This document shows positions 56,305-64,000 of a stretch of DNA of 64,000 nucleotides, one piece after another. Made by a program: the position numbers and the translations under genes. The notes beneath the pieces are model-generated. The model saw nothing but the letters and a program-made list of their open reading frames with translations. It did no database searches and was not told where the DNA came from. The first letter of the stretch is position 1. Each line of letters opens with the position of its first letter. The DNA comes from Nocardia anocheti (GTDB lineage: Bacteria; Actinomycetota; Actinomycetes; Mycobacteriales; Mycobacteriaceae): assembly GCF_029675105.1 (NCBI RefSeq), contig NZ_JAQQFV010000001.1:248001-312000 (forward strand). Direction: 5' to 3'.

Positions 56305-57877
56305 CGGTGATCTTCACCGTGTAGCCCTCGACCTTCGCGGGCAGTTTGGTCGTGTCGACCGCGAGTACCTCGCCGGTGTCCTGCACCCCGTCGGGCAGCG
56401 TCTTGGGCTTCAGCCCGAACGGCGGCTGCTCGCCGGTGCTCGCGGCCAGCCCGAAGTCGCTGTCGTTGGCGATGTAGATCGTCTTGCCGCCGTCGAGGGT
56501 GGCGATGCCCTCGATCTTGTCGTGGCCGAAGAAGCGGCCCTTGTCGTCGAGGGAGACCAGTAAGGCCGACAGGTCGAGGTTGCCCGTCTTCGCGACCGGC
56601 GTGATGCCCGCCTTGCGCAGCGCCGCCACGGCGTCCGCGGTCGGGACGACCCCGACCAGGGTCTCGATCGGCTTGCCGTCGATCAGCAGACCGCCCTTGG
56701 CGGCGTCGTAGGTCGCGCCCGGCAGGCTCGACTGCGGGCCGACGTCGGTGGCGCCGGAGATGTCGACGGTCCAGATCTTCTTGTCCGACTTCGGCGCGAG
56801 ATTGCCGTCACGCTCGTCGACCAGGAAGGTCGTGGCGCTCAGCGCGGTGATCTCCGAGACCGCGACCTTGGTCTGCTTCGGGTCCTGCAACGGATACAGG
56901 AATTCCTTCTGCGCCTTGGTCTTCAGGTCCACGGTGACAATGCGCGCGATCGGTACCTCCTTGGCCGAGCCCTCCAGTCCCGGGGTCTTGATCGCGCTCT
57001 GCACGATGCCGACCAGTGTGCTCCCGTCGGGAGTGATGGTCAGGCCCTCCATGCCCTGGTTGGGGCTGCGCAGCGAGATCTCCTGGGGCAGCCCCGCACC
57101 CGGCGCCAGCCGCTCGATCTCCTTGCCCTGCGCGTCGAAATGCACCAGGAACGGGCCGTATTCGTCGGAGACCCAGAAGGTGCCGTCGGCCAGCGCCACC
57201 AGGCCTTCCGGATCGAGCCCGTGGTCGGTGGCGGGCAGTACGGCGCCCTGGAGGTCCTTGATGGTCTCGCCGGTGTCGGCGGCGACATCGACCTGGCCGT
57301 TGAACGGCACGCCAGCGGCATTGCGCAGGTCGATGCTCGACTGCAGTTCGGCACGGTTGTCGACCAGCTTGAAGCGGCCGATCTTCGGCACGAAACTCGG
57401 TGTCGGCGCGAGCTTCTCGTTCTTGCCGGGGCCGTCGACATTCGGGCCGCGGTCGGTGAGGCCGTAGAACTCGTCGGTGCTGCCCGGCACCGGCGTCCAG
57501 GCCGAGCCGTAGCCGCTGCCCTGCACGGTGGCGCCGCCGTATTCGCCGAGCGCGGGGATATCGGTGGTGTAGAGCCGCACCGCGTCGGTGGTGGTGACCT
57601 CGAACTGGTCGGTGCCGGTGTAGCCCGCGTTCGGTATGTAGACGTAGGCGCCGTCGCCGCGCCGGGTCACCGAGCCGTGCTCGGGTTCCACGCGCACGCC
57701 GAGCACCGCGCTGGTGTCGGCGGCGGCGACCAGGTCGTCGAGCGAGAGGACCAATGGCTGGTCCTTGCTCGCGGTGAAACCCGACGAGCTCGGCGTCGAG
57801 CAGCCTGCCGCGAGGGCGGCCGCGGCGCAGAGGGCGGCGGTGAGGGGGAAGAGGCGTAGACCTGGTCGTGCGTTCAC
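56297..57877 (-). CDS. Phytase-like/esterase-like lipoprotein
   Basis: 526 aa. A lipoprotein signal (LCAAAALAAGC, lipobox LAAGC) anchors it outside the membrane. A small N-terminal beta domain (about 35-110) contains EHGSVTRRGDGAYVYIPNAGYTGTDQF, a cadherin/Ig-like repeat. The main domain has YGLTDRGPNVDG, DPEGLVALADGTFWVSDEYGPFLVHF and SPNQGMEGLTITPDG, the pattern of the esterase-like/phytase-like beta-propeller family. It may act on phosphoesters; this is inferred. GTG 57877 follows AGGGGAA. Confidence 0.87.
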   Translation of the reverse strand: MNARPGLRLFPLTAALCAAAALAAGCSTPSSSGFTASKDQPLVLSLDDLVAAADTSAVLGVRVEPEHGSVTRRGDGAYVYIPNAGYTGTDQFEVTTTDAVRLYTTDIPALGEYGGATVQGSGYGSAWTPVPGSTDEFYGLTDRGPNVDGPGKNEKLAPTPSFVPKIGRFKLVDNRAELQSSIDLRNAAGVPFNGQVDVAADTGETIKDLQGAVLPATDHGLDPEGLVALADGTFWVSDEYGPFLVHFDAQGKEIERLAPGAGLPQEISLRSPNQGMEGLTITPDGSTLVGIVQSAIKTPGLEGSAKEVPIARIVTVDLKTKAQKEFLYPLQDPKQTKVAVSEITALSATTFLVDERDGNLAPKSDKKIWTVDISGATDVGPQSSLPGATYDAAKGGLLIDGKPIETLVGVVPTADAVAALRKAGITPVAKTGNLDLSALLVSLDDKGRFFGHDKIEGIATLDGGKTIYIANDSDFGLAASTGEQPPFGLKPKTLPDGVQDTGEVLAVDTTKLPAKVEGYTVKITVK

Positions 57878-57962
57878 TTCCCCTGCGTACCGTGGTGAAT
57901 CGTCCGGCAGGCGACCAGCGCGTGAATTGTCTTCCAGCAGCCGGTGGATCATTCTGGCTGTC

Positions 57963-58358
57963 ATGACCACAAGTCGGGTGAACATCTCTTCTTCCTCCGA
58001 TTTCGAAGATGTCGTGGGGTACTCCAGGGCGGTGCGCGTGGGCGCTCATGTCGTCGTCAGCGGCACCACGGCCGCGATCCCCGGTGGTGGGGCGGTCGGC
58101 GGTGACGACATCGGAGCGCAGACCCGGGAGGTCCTGATCCGTATCGCCACCGCGCTCGAGCAGGCCGGGGCGAGCCTGCGGGACGTGGTCCGTACCCGCC
58201 TGTTCGTCACCGATATCGCCCGCTGGCCCGAGGTCGCCGCCGCCCACGCCGAGGTGTTCGGTGCGATCCGGCCCGCCGCCGCCATGTACGAGGTATCTGC
58301 CTTGATCGCCCCCGAACTCCTGATCGAGATCGAGGCGGACGCGATCGTCGCTGACTGA
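57963..58358 (+). CDS. RidA-family protein
   Basis: 131 aa. The RidA/YjgF fold is shown by YSRAVRVGAHVVVSGTTA, QTREVLIRIATALEQAGASLRDVVRTRLFVTD and the C-terminal MYEVSALIAPELLIEIEADAI. The Arg that binds the substrate carboxylate in RidA is in the RTRLFVTD segment region. The role is probably deamination of reactive enamines or imines. ATG 57963; 85 bp from the divergent lipoprotein gene. Confidence 0.87.
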   Translation: MTTSRVNISSSSDFEDVVGYSRAVRVGAHVVVSGTTAAIPGGGAVGGDDIGAQTREVLIRIATALEQAGASLRDVVRTRLFVTDIARWPEVAAAHAEVFGAIRPAAAMYEVSALIAPELLIEIEADAIVAD

Positions 58359-58412
58359 ATCGTCACACGCGGCCGCTCCGGCCGATCGGCGCGAAGGCCG
58401 AAATATCCCCAG

Positions 58413-58439
58413 TTATCCACAGGTTCGGAGTTATCCACA
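58413..58439 (+). other. Two perfect DnaA boxes in direct repeat
   Basis: TTATCCACA at 58413-58421 and 58431-58439, same orientation, 18 bases start to start. Both match the E. coli R-box consensus exactly. They lie between the ridA stop and the next GTG start. Confidence 0.55.
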
Positions 58440-58490
58440 GGCGGCCGAGATCGGCGGTGCGGGCGGGCGGCGCCCACTACGCTCGATCCC

Positions 58491-59216
58491 GTGACCAGCG
58501 AAACGGCAACTCCCACCGACCTGCTCGATCAGGTCGCCGCGTCCACCGCGCGCTTCGACACCACGATCGGCACGCTCACCGAGGTCGCGCTGGCCGAACC
58601 GTCGCGGTTACCCGGCTGGACTCGCGGTCACGTGCTGGCGCACATGGCCCGCAATGCCGACAGCCTGCTGAACCTGTTGCTGTGGGCGCGCACCGGCATC
58701 GAGATCCCGCAGTACGCCAGCGGCGCCCTGCGCGACGCCGACATCGAGGCGGGCGCACCGCGGACCCTGGAGGTGCAGCACGCCGACTTCGCCGCGTCCG
58801 CACACCGCTGGCAGGCCGTCGCCACCACCATGCCGTCAGCGGACTGGCTGGCCGAGGTCCGCAACCGCCAGGGCGGCACCCTCACCGCCGACCAGATCCC
58901 CTGGATGCGCCTGCGCGAGACCGAGATCCACCACGTCGACCTCGGCACCGGCTACACCCCCGCCGACTGGCCCGCCCCCTTCGTCTCGCGCCTGCTCCCC
59001 GAAACCGTCATCGACCTCGCGACCAAACTCGACCCCGAGGCCACCCCCACCTTCGACCTCCAGGCCACCGACACCGACTTCATCGCCACCCTCGGCCCCG
59101 GCCGCCCGAACCACACCATCATCGGCCCCTCCCACGCCCTCCTGGCCTGGCTCCTCGGCCGCTCCCCCGGCCAAGACCTCACCGGCCCCCTCCCCCCACT
59201 CCCCGCCTGGAAATAG
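58491..59216 (+). CDS. Mycothiol-dependent maleylpyruvate isomerase-family protein
   Basis: 241-aa DinB/MDMPI-fold protein. The metal-binding pattern is HVLAHMARNAD near residue 47 and TEIHHVDLG near 145, giving three His ligands. Residues at the start (LLDQVAASTARFDTTIGTL) fit the four-helix bundle. These enzymes use mycothiol, the thiol of actinobacteria. Substrate unknown. GTG 58491. The last 80 codons have an extreme C bias at the third position. Confidence 0.87.
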   Translation: MTSETATPTDLLDQVAASTARFDTTIGTLTEVALAEPSRLPGWTRGHVLAHMARNADSLLNLLLWARTGIEIPQYASGALRDADIEAGAPRTLEVQHADFAASAHRWQAVATTMPSADWLAEVRNRQGGTLTADQIPWMRLRETEIHHVDLGTGYTPADWPAPFVSRLLPETVIDLATKLDPEATPTFDLQATDTDFIATLGPGRPNHTIIGPSHALLAWLLGRSPGQDLTGPLPPLPAWK

Positions 59217-59226
59217 CGACCGCGCG

Positions 59227-59832
59227 TCAGCCGTCCAGCGCAGACGGCAGACCGCTGTCATAGATCGACAGCACATCGGTCGTGCTCCGAAGAGCGGCGA
59301 CGACCGACGCCGCCGGGGAGACGAACATGTGCGGATAGTCGACCTCACCGAGCCCGGGATCGACCGGCCACGCCAACCGCTCTCCGGTCAACGAGAACTC
59401 CGCCGCAACCCCCTCCTTGTTGCCCCGCGGATCCTGCCGATGCCATCCATCCCCCAGATGGACCGCGACCAACCCGTGCAGCACGAACCCGTCACCGTGC
59501 GCGAGACGCTGATAGCAGAGCCCGGTCGGTATGCCCGCCGACCGCAGCAGCGCGGCAAGCAGATGAGACTTCGCATAACAGAGCCCAACCCGCTCCCGCA
59601 GTACCTCCCCGGCGGTCAACGTCACCCGGGAATCCCGCGCGTCGTATGAGTGCCCGACTTCGTCCCGCACCCACTCGAACGCCACCTTCGCGAACCCGCT
59701 GTCATCCTGCGCTCCCCGCCGGAGGTCATCCGCGAGCGCGAGCACCTCTGGGTCATCGATCTGGACGATCGAGTCGCCCGCGAGGTACGCCGCCGGAGGC
59801 AGTTCAGGAGCCAGGAGAGGGTGGTCGGTCAC
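59227..59832 (-). CDS. Transglutaminase-like cysteine peptidase family protein
   Basis: 201 aa. The transglutaminase triad can be seen: Cys in RVGLCYAKSHLLAALLRSAGIPTGLCYQ, His in HGLVAVHLGDGW and Asp in RQDPRGNK. Related bacterial proteins act as proteases or amidases. GTG 59832. It is convergent with the MDMPI gene, ten bases apart. Confidence 0.85.
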   Translation of the reverse strand: MTDHPLLAPELPPAAYLAGDSIVQIDDPEVLALADDLRRGAQDDSGFAKVAFEWVRDEVGHSYDARDSRVTLTAGEVLRERVGLCYAKSHLLAALLRSAGIPTGLCYQRLAHGDGFVLHGLVAVHLGDGWHRQDPRGNKEGVAAEFSLTGERLAWPVDPGLGEVDYPHMFVSPAASVVAALRSTTDVLSIYDSGLPSALDG

Positions 59833-59861
59833 GCTGACAATTATCGGACCGGAAACGAAAC

Positions 59862-59893
59862 CCGCCTCCTACCGGGGAGCCGGTAGGAGGCGG
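59862..59893 (-). terminator. Terminator after tRNA-Arg
   Basis: CCGCCTCCTACCGG - GGAG - CCGGTAGGAGGCGG, a perfect 14-bp stem eight bases beyond the tRNA-Arg 3' end on the minus strand. Confidence 0.82.
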
Positions 59894-59900
59894 ATTGTTG

Positions 59901-59973
59901 TGCGCCCGAAGGGATTCGAACCCCTAACCTCTTGATCCGTAGTCAAGTGCTCTATCCGTTGAGCTACGGGCGC
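59901..59973 (-). tRNA. tRNA-Arg (anticodon ACG)
   Basis: 73 nt; acceptor GCGCCCG/CGGGCGC, D arm with AACGGAT, anticodon stem CTTGA/TCAAG with loop CTACGGA giving ACG, T loop TTCGAAT. CCA is not encoded. A34 should be deaminated to inosine by TadA. Confidence 0.95.
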
Positions 59974-60013
59974 ATGGTGGTGCTTGTTCAGTTGTTACCC
60001 GGCGGACCGGGTG

Positions 60014-60103
60014 TGGCGGAGGCGAGAGGATTTGAACCTCCGGTCCCCGTGAAGGGACAACTCATTAGCAGTGAGTCCCATTCGGCCGCTCTGGCACGCC
60101 TCC
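60014..60103 (-). tRNA. tRNA-Ser (anticodon GCT)
   Basis: Acceptor GGAGGCG/CGCCTCC, discriminator G, encoded CCA. Anticodon stem ACTCA/TGAGT with loop CTGCTAA gives GCT (AGC/AGU codons). Long variable arm. It lies 40 bases upstream of tRNA-Arg on the same strand and is probably co-transcribed. Confidence 0.95.
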
Positions 60104-60196
60104 TGGAGCCTTCTCTTTCGAGGGCACCGGTTCTTCTCGAACCGCCGGGAATGAAGATTACACGAGGCGGTGAAGTAGTCCAAAACGCCTGGTCAA

Positions 60197-60934
60197 TCAG
60201 CGTAAATTGCTGTCGAACCAGTCGTAGATACGGGTCTGGGAGTCGATGCGGATCTCGGTGGCGGCGTCGTCGTCGGGGTCGGGGCGATCGGCGCGGTGAC
60301 TCAGGCCGGGATAGGTGATGGTGAGACTGGCCACAGGGGCGCGGGCGGCGGACTCGCGGAGGCGGTCGACGGCCTCGGGAGGGGTGGCGGGGTCGTCGTC
60401 GCCGAACAGGCCGAGCCAGGGGGCCTGGAGGTCGGGGGCGATCTCGGCGAGGGCGGCGTCCTGGCCGGGTAGGGGTTCGGTGATGCCGGGGGCAGCGACG
60501 CTCACCGCGGCGCCGATGGGGCGGGTGGTGGCGACGAGGAAGGCGGCGGTGCCCGCGGTGTCGAAGCCGAGCACGCCGATGGTGTCGGGGAAGACGCCCC
60601 GGCGGGTGAGCCAGTCGAAGCCCGCGTCGAAATCGTCGAAGAGTTCCTCGCCGAAGACGTCGTGGATGTCGTCGTCGGGGAGACGGTCGAGCAGGTGCGG
60701 GGCGACGACGATCCAGCCTTCGAAGGCCAGTGAGCGCATCAGCTCGAACAGCTGCGGCGGGAACTCGCGCGATTCGTGCAGGACGACGATCCCGCCGCGG
60801 GCCGTGCGTTCGGGCTCGACCACGGTGATGGGCACGGCGGTGCGCGTCGCGGATTCCACCGTGTCCACACCGCCCGCCTCGCCGGAGACCTGCACCGGCC
60901 GTAGCGGGGCGACGTCGTCGTAAGTGCCCGGCAT
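60197..60934 (-). CDS. Dienelactone hydrolase-like alpha/beta hydrolase, Cys nucleophile replaced
   Basis: 245-aa alpha/beta hydrolase. The DLH-type LHE segment is at 52-54, and the late His is in GLSHRADRPD. The nucleophile elbow normally reads GxCxGG; here it is GFDTAG, so the cysteine is Asp125. It may use Asp (as haloalkane dehalogenases do) or be inactive. ATG 60934; the in-frame GTG-like start at 61009 adds an Arg-rich stretch and would run into the divergent aminotransferase promoter. Confidence 0.8.
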   Translation of the reverse strand: MPGTYDDVAPLRPVQVSGEAGGVDTVESATRTAVPITVVEPERTARGGIVVLHESREFPPQLFELMRSLAFEGWIVVAPHLLDRLPDDDIHDVFGEELFDDFDAGFDWLTRRGVFPDTIGVLGFDTAGTAAFLVATTRPIGAAVSVAAPGITEPLPGQDAALAEIAPDLQAPWLGLFGDDDPATPPEAVDRLRESAARAPVASLTITYPGLSHRADRPDPDDDAATEIRIDSQTRIYDWFDSNLR

Positions 60935-61023
60935 AAACCCAGCGTAGGCGGCGAAACGGCGGTTGGGTAGGTCTGCGCCGCCGCGCCGCGCGTCGAGTCG
61001 GGCGCGCATCGTAGGGTGGAGGT

Positions 61024-62100
61024 GTGTCAGCGCATATCCGGCCCGATCTCGCCACCATCCCGGCCTATGTCCCGGGTCGTAACCACCCCGACGCGGTGAA
61101 GCTCGCGTCCAACGAGACGACCTTCGGGCCGCTGCCCAGCGCTGCCAAGGCGATCGCGGAGGCCGCCGAGCAGGCCAATCGCTACCCGGACAACCAGGTC
61201 ACCGAGCTGCGCGGCGCGCTGGCGGACTTCCTCGGGGTGACCGTGGCGAATGTGGCCGTGGGGTGTGGCAGTGTGGCGCTGTGCCAGGAACTGGTGCAGA
61301 TCACCTGTGACGCGCCGACCGACGAGGTGGTCTTCGCCTGGCGCTCGTTCGAGGCGTACCCGATCGTCACCCAGGTGGGCAACGCCACCGCGGTGCCGGT
61401 GCCGCTGGCCGAGGGGCATCTGCACGATCTGGACGCGATGGCCGAGGCGGTCACCGAGCGCACCAAGCTGATCTTCGTCTGCAATCCGAACAACCCCACC
61501 GGCACCGCGCACGGCCGCGCCGAGCTGGAACGGTTCCTGGACCGGGTGCCCGCGCACGTGCTGGTGGTGCTCGACGAGGCGTACTACGAGTACCTGCGGC
61601 TGACGCCCGAAACCCATCCCGACGGCGTCGAGATCGCCCGCACCCGGCCCAACGTGGTGGTGCTGCGGACCTTCTCGAAGGCCTATGGTCTGGCCGGACT
61701 GCGGGTGGGTTACGCGGTGGGCGATCCGGAGGTGATCACCGCGCTGCTGAAGGTGCACATCCCGTTCAGCGTGAACAAGCTCGCCCAGGCCGCGGCCATC
61801 GCCTCGCTGGAGGCGCGCGGCGAGCTGCTCGACCGGACCGACGTGCTGGTGACGCAGCGCCAGGAGGTGCGCGCGGCGCTGCTGGCCGCGGGCTACGAGG
61901 TGCCGCCGAGCGAGGCCAATTTCGTCTGGCTGCCGCTGGGCGCGCGCAGCCTCGACTTCGCCGAGGCCAGTGCCGCGGCCGGGGTGCTGGTGCGGCCGTT
62001 CGCCGGGGACGGGGTGCGCGTGACGATCGGCGATCCGCACGAGAACGAACTGTTCCTCGCTTTCGCCACGGCACCGGAGAATGCCGCGCGATTCCGTTAG
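61024..62100 (+). CDS. pat: Aromatic/histidinol-phosphate-type aminotransferase
   Basis: 358-aa class I/II PLP enzyme of the HisC/Pat group, close to mycobacterial Rv3772 (phenylalanine/aromatic aminotransferase). Motifs: KLASNETTFGP at the start, FVCNPNNPTGTAHGR, LVVLDEAYYEYL, PLP lysine in RTFSKAYGLAGLRVGYA. It probably makes Phe or Tyr from the keto acids, complementing tyrA earlier in the window. GTG 61024. Confidence 0.9.
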   Translation: MSAHIRPDLATIPAYVPGRNHPDAVKLASNETTFGPLPSAAKAIAEAAEQANRYPDNQVTELRGALADFLGVTVANVAVGCGSVALCQELVQITCDAPTDEVVFAWRSFEAYPIVTQVGNATAVPVPLAEGHLHDLDAMAEAVTERTKLIFVCNPNNPTGTAHGRAELERFLDRVPAHVLVVLDEAYYEYLRLTPETHPDGVEIARTRPNVVVLRTFSKAYGLAGLRVGYAVGDPEVITALLKVHIPFSVNKLAQAAAIASLEARGELLDRTDVLVTQRQEVRAALLAAGYEVPPSEANFVWLPLGARSLDFAEASAAAGVLVRPFAGDGVRVTIGDPHENELFLAFATAPENAARFR

Positions 62101-62122
62101 TCCGGCGCACGGTCATCGGCCC

Positions 62123-62210
62123 TTGACAGCCAGTCACGGTGTGATTACGGCGAATTCGAGCACACCGCCAGCACACCCGCAATAGGCTGGCGCGCAGCGA
62201 ATTCGGGCAC
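62123..62210 (+). promoter_or_regulatory. Promoter-like region with direct repeats upstream of nos
   Basis: A consensus -35 hexamer TTGACA is at 62123-62128; no equally clear -10 lies 17 bases on, though TAGGCT is at 62183-62188. The word GCGAATTCGAGCAC (62150-62163) recurs as GCGAATTCGGGCAC (62197-62210), 47 bases apart, and may be a regulator site. Confidence 0.45.
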
Positions 62211-62332
62211 CGGCGACGAGGCTGTCGCCGGAACGCGCACCGGCCGGGTGGAGTGTTACCCGGCAGCTTCGTCGACGCAGCCCGGGTCCGCCCGCACGGC
62301 CCCGCACCCCGCTGCCCGACCGGAGATGTCCC

Positions 62333-63475
62333 GTGAACCAACGCTCGCGCCCGCTTGTCTGCGAAACGATCACCGCGCCAACCGCTTTCACCGAACCGGA
62401 CGTCGACCTGGAGCGCAGGCTACGCGACTGCGACGAGTTCTTCCGCTACCCCGAACTCGCCCACCTGCCCGCCGAGCGCCGCCTCGGCGCGCTGGCGGAA
62501 TTGCGGGAAACCGGCACCTATCGCCAGACCGCCGAGGAAATACTCATCGGCGCGAAATTGGCCTGGCGAAATCACGCCCGCTGCGTCGGCCGCAAACACT
62601 GGCGCACGCTCAAACTCCTCGACGCGCGACAGGTGACATCGGCTCGGGAACTCGCCGACGTGTGCTGGGAACATCTGCGTCTGGCGACCAATGGCGGCGC
62701 GATCCAGTCGATGGTCACCGTCGGGCCGCAGCGGGTGCCGGGGCGCGGTGAATTCCGCATCGTGAGCAGTCAATTGATCCGCTACGCCGGGTACCGCAAC
62801 GGGGACGGGACGGTCACCGGCGATCCGGCCAATATCGCCGCCACCGAGCAGGCGCGGGCGCTGGGCTGGTGTGGCGAGGGCACGCCCTTCGACATCCTGC
62901 CGGTGCTGATCAGCGCGCCCGACGAGGAACTGCGGTATTTCGAGGTGCCGCGCGAGCTGGTCCGCGAGGTCGAGCTGGTCCATCCGGACCATCCCTGGTT
63001 CGCTTCGCTCGGTCTGAAATGGCATGCGTTGCCCGCGGTCTCGAACATGGATCTCGACATCGGTGGCATCACCTATCCGTTCGCCCCGTTCAACGGCTGG
63101 TATGTGGGCACCGAGATCGGCGCGCGCAATCTCAGCGACACCGACCGCTACAACATGCTCCCGCTGATCGCCGATCTGATGGGTCTGGATACCTCCTCGG
63201 TGCGCACGCTGTGGCGCGACAAGGCGCTGATCGAGCTCAATCACGCCGTGCTGCACAGTTTCCGTGCCGCCGGGGTGCACATGGTCGACCATCACACCGT
63301 CGCCAAGCAGTTCTGCGACCACGTCCAGCGCGAGGAGGCCGCGGGCCGCCGCTGCCCGACCGACTGGAGTTGGGTGAACCCGCCGATCTCCTCGGGCCTG
63401 ACCCCCACCTTCCACCGCTACTACGACGAGCCGGACCTGGACGTGCGCCCGAACTTCGTCAAGCGCGAGGCCTGA
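62333..63475 (+). CDS. nos: Bacterial nitric oxide synthase oxygenase
   Basis: 380-aa heme enzyme that oxidises arginine to citrulline and NO. It matches the oxygenase domain only; no reductase domain is attached, so electrons come from separate flavoproteins. The heme thiolate is C84 in AWRNHARCVGRKHW. The substrate Glu is E261 in NGWYVGTEIGARNLSD, and the C-terminal DWSWVNPPISSGLTPTFHRYY region carries the pterin/heme-edge Trp residues. GTG 62333 follows CGGAGATG. Known in Bacillus, Staphylococcus and some Streptomyces, Nocardia and Rhodococcus. Confidence 0.95.
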   Translation: MNQRSRPLVCETITAPTAFTEPDVDLERRLRDCDEFFRYPELAHLPAERRLGALAELRETGTYRQTAEEILIGAKLAWRNHARCVGRKHWRTLKLLDARQVTSARELADVCWEHLRLATNGGAIQSMVTVGPQRVPGRGEFRIVSSQLIRYAGYRNGDGTVTGDPANIAATEQARALGWCGEGTPFDILPVLISAPDEELRYFEVPRELVREVELVHPDHPWFASLGLKWHALPAVSNMDLDIGGITYPFAPFNGWYVGTEIGARNLSDTDRYNMLPLIADLMGLDTSSVRTLWRDKALIELNHAVLHSFRAAGVHMVDHHTVAKQFCDHVQREEAAGRRCPTDWSWVNPPISSGLTPTFHRYYDEPDLDVRPNFVKREA

Positions 63476-63640
63476 ACACGGCGCTGACCTGGCGTGTTTG
63501 TGGTGAACCGGCTCGGGTATTTGCCTCGGAGTAGCTGACCTGGAGTACCCCGGGCGCTGCACGCAACCGATCACCACAACACAGCGGCGCCGTCACCACC
63601 TCACCGGGTGGCCCGGCCCGCACAGGTAGGAGGTTCGATC

Positions 63641-64000
63641 ATGACCAGAGCGACATTGGATTCGCTGATCGGCGCCACCGCGTACGACGAGCGGGGCGAG
63701 AAGATCGGCAAGGTCAAGCAGGTCTACATCGACAACGCCACCGGCTCGCCGACCTGGGCGGCCGTGTCCACCGGCCTGTTCTCCAGCGATTCGCTGGTGC
63801 CGCTGGCCGGGGCCGAGCATCGCGCCGACGACGGCTCGCTACGCCTGCACGTCGACAAGGAAACGGTGAAGTCCGCGCCGCATCGCGACGAGGGCGGATG
63901 GATCAGCGCCGAGTCCGAGCAGGAGCTGTTCCAGCACTATCACGTCGACCCGCGCGCGGCGGGCTGGAACACCTACGGCCGTCAGCCGATCCGCCCCGGT
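63641..64000 (+). CDS. PRC-barrel domain protein (C-terminus off window)
   Basis: 120 codons visible. LIGATAYDERGEKIGKVKQVYIDNATGSPTWAAVST is a PRC-barrel start, followed by GSLRLHVDKETVKSAPHRDEGGWISAESEQELFQHYHV. Actinobacterial proteins like this often add a DUF2382 stress domain; that part would be beyond the window. ATG 63641 has AGGTAGGAGG upstream. Confidence 0.85.
   Translation, partial: MTRATLDSLIGATAYDERGEKIGKVKQVYIDNATGSPTWAAVSTGLFSSDSLVPLAGAEHRADDGSLRLHVDKETVKSAPHRDEGGWISAESEQELFQHYHVDPRAAGWNTYGRQPIRPG

Overview
The window comes from a high-GC mycolic-acid actinomycete, most likely Nocardia or a close relative. GTG and TTG starts are common. Gene families and local gene orders match mycobacteria and nocardiae: dnaX, the Rv3722c-type aspartate aminotransferase and the 4.5S RNA gene; tadA with its associated protein and prephenate dehydrogenase; MmpL transporters, EspC-type type VII secretion substrates, mycothiol-dependent enzymes and DUF397/XRE regulators. 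No integrase, transposase or CRISPR array was seen, so this reads as chromosome with a few accessory patches.

Layout. 0-10.5 kb: a PknK-type Ser/Thr kinase (3' end cut by the window edge), a fadA-fadB beta-oxidation operon and dnaX, then a hypothetical gene reading away from dnaX. 10.5-18.2 kb: an Amt ammonium transporter, two tandem membrane-anchored zinc metallopeptidases, a DUF2207 protein, a ROK regulator with a palindromic operator and a secreted protein. 18.3-24 kb: an HhH-GPD protein, a methyltransferase, the aspartate aminotransferase, 4.5S RNA, a TetR regulator and tRNA-Ser(GGA). 24-29.3 kb: a ThrE-type exporter and an accessory patch of small genes, two XRE regulators, a divergent wax-ester/DGAT-family acyltransferase and a DUF397 protein.

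29.3-34.5 kb carries three genes of queuosine biology close together: gluQRS, a YhhQ-type queuosine-precursor transporter and tgt. No de novo queuosine genes are present here, which points to salvage. 34.6-44.3 kb holds a TetR - Rrf2 - heterodimeric ABC exporter operon facing two tandem, closely similar MmpL transporters across a TetR-type operator. 44.3-47 kb is a small orphan type VII secretion module. 47-53.4 kb holds tadA, tyrA and a second heterodimeric ABC exporter. 53.7-55.3 kb has a cytosine-5 DNA methyltransferase translationally coupled to a Vsr mismatch nuclease. 55.3-64 kb ends with a phytase-like lipoprotein, RidA, a mycothiol-dependent enzyme, a transglutaminase-like protein, two tRNAs, an alpha/beta hydrolase that lacks the usual cysteine, an aromatic aminotransferase, a bacterial nitric oxide synthase and a PRC-barrel protein cut by the right edge.

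Most notable non-coding signals: a ~158-bp structured intergenic repeat in three copies (19.8, 33.0 and 34.6 kb) whose hairpin is conserved by compensatory change; two places with perfect DnaA-box sequences; a perfect CRP-type palindrome upstream of dnaX; and several long intrinsic-terminator-like hairpins. All calls rest on reading the sequence; no database search was run.
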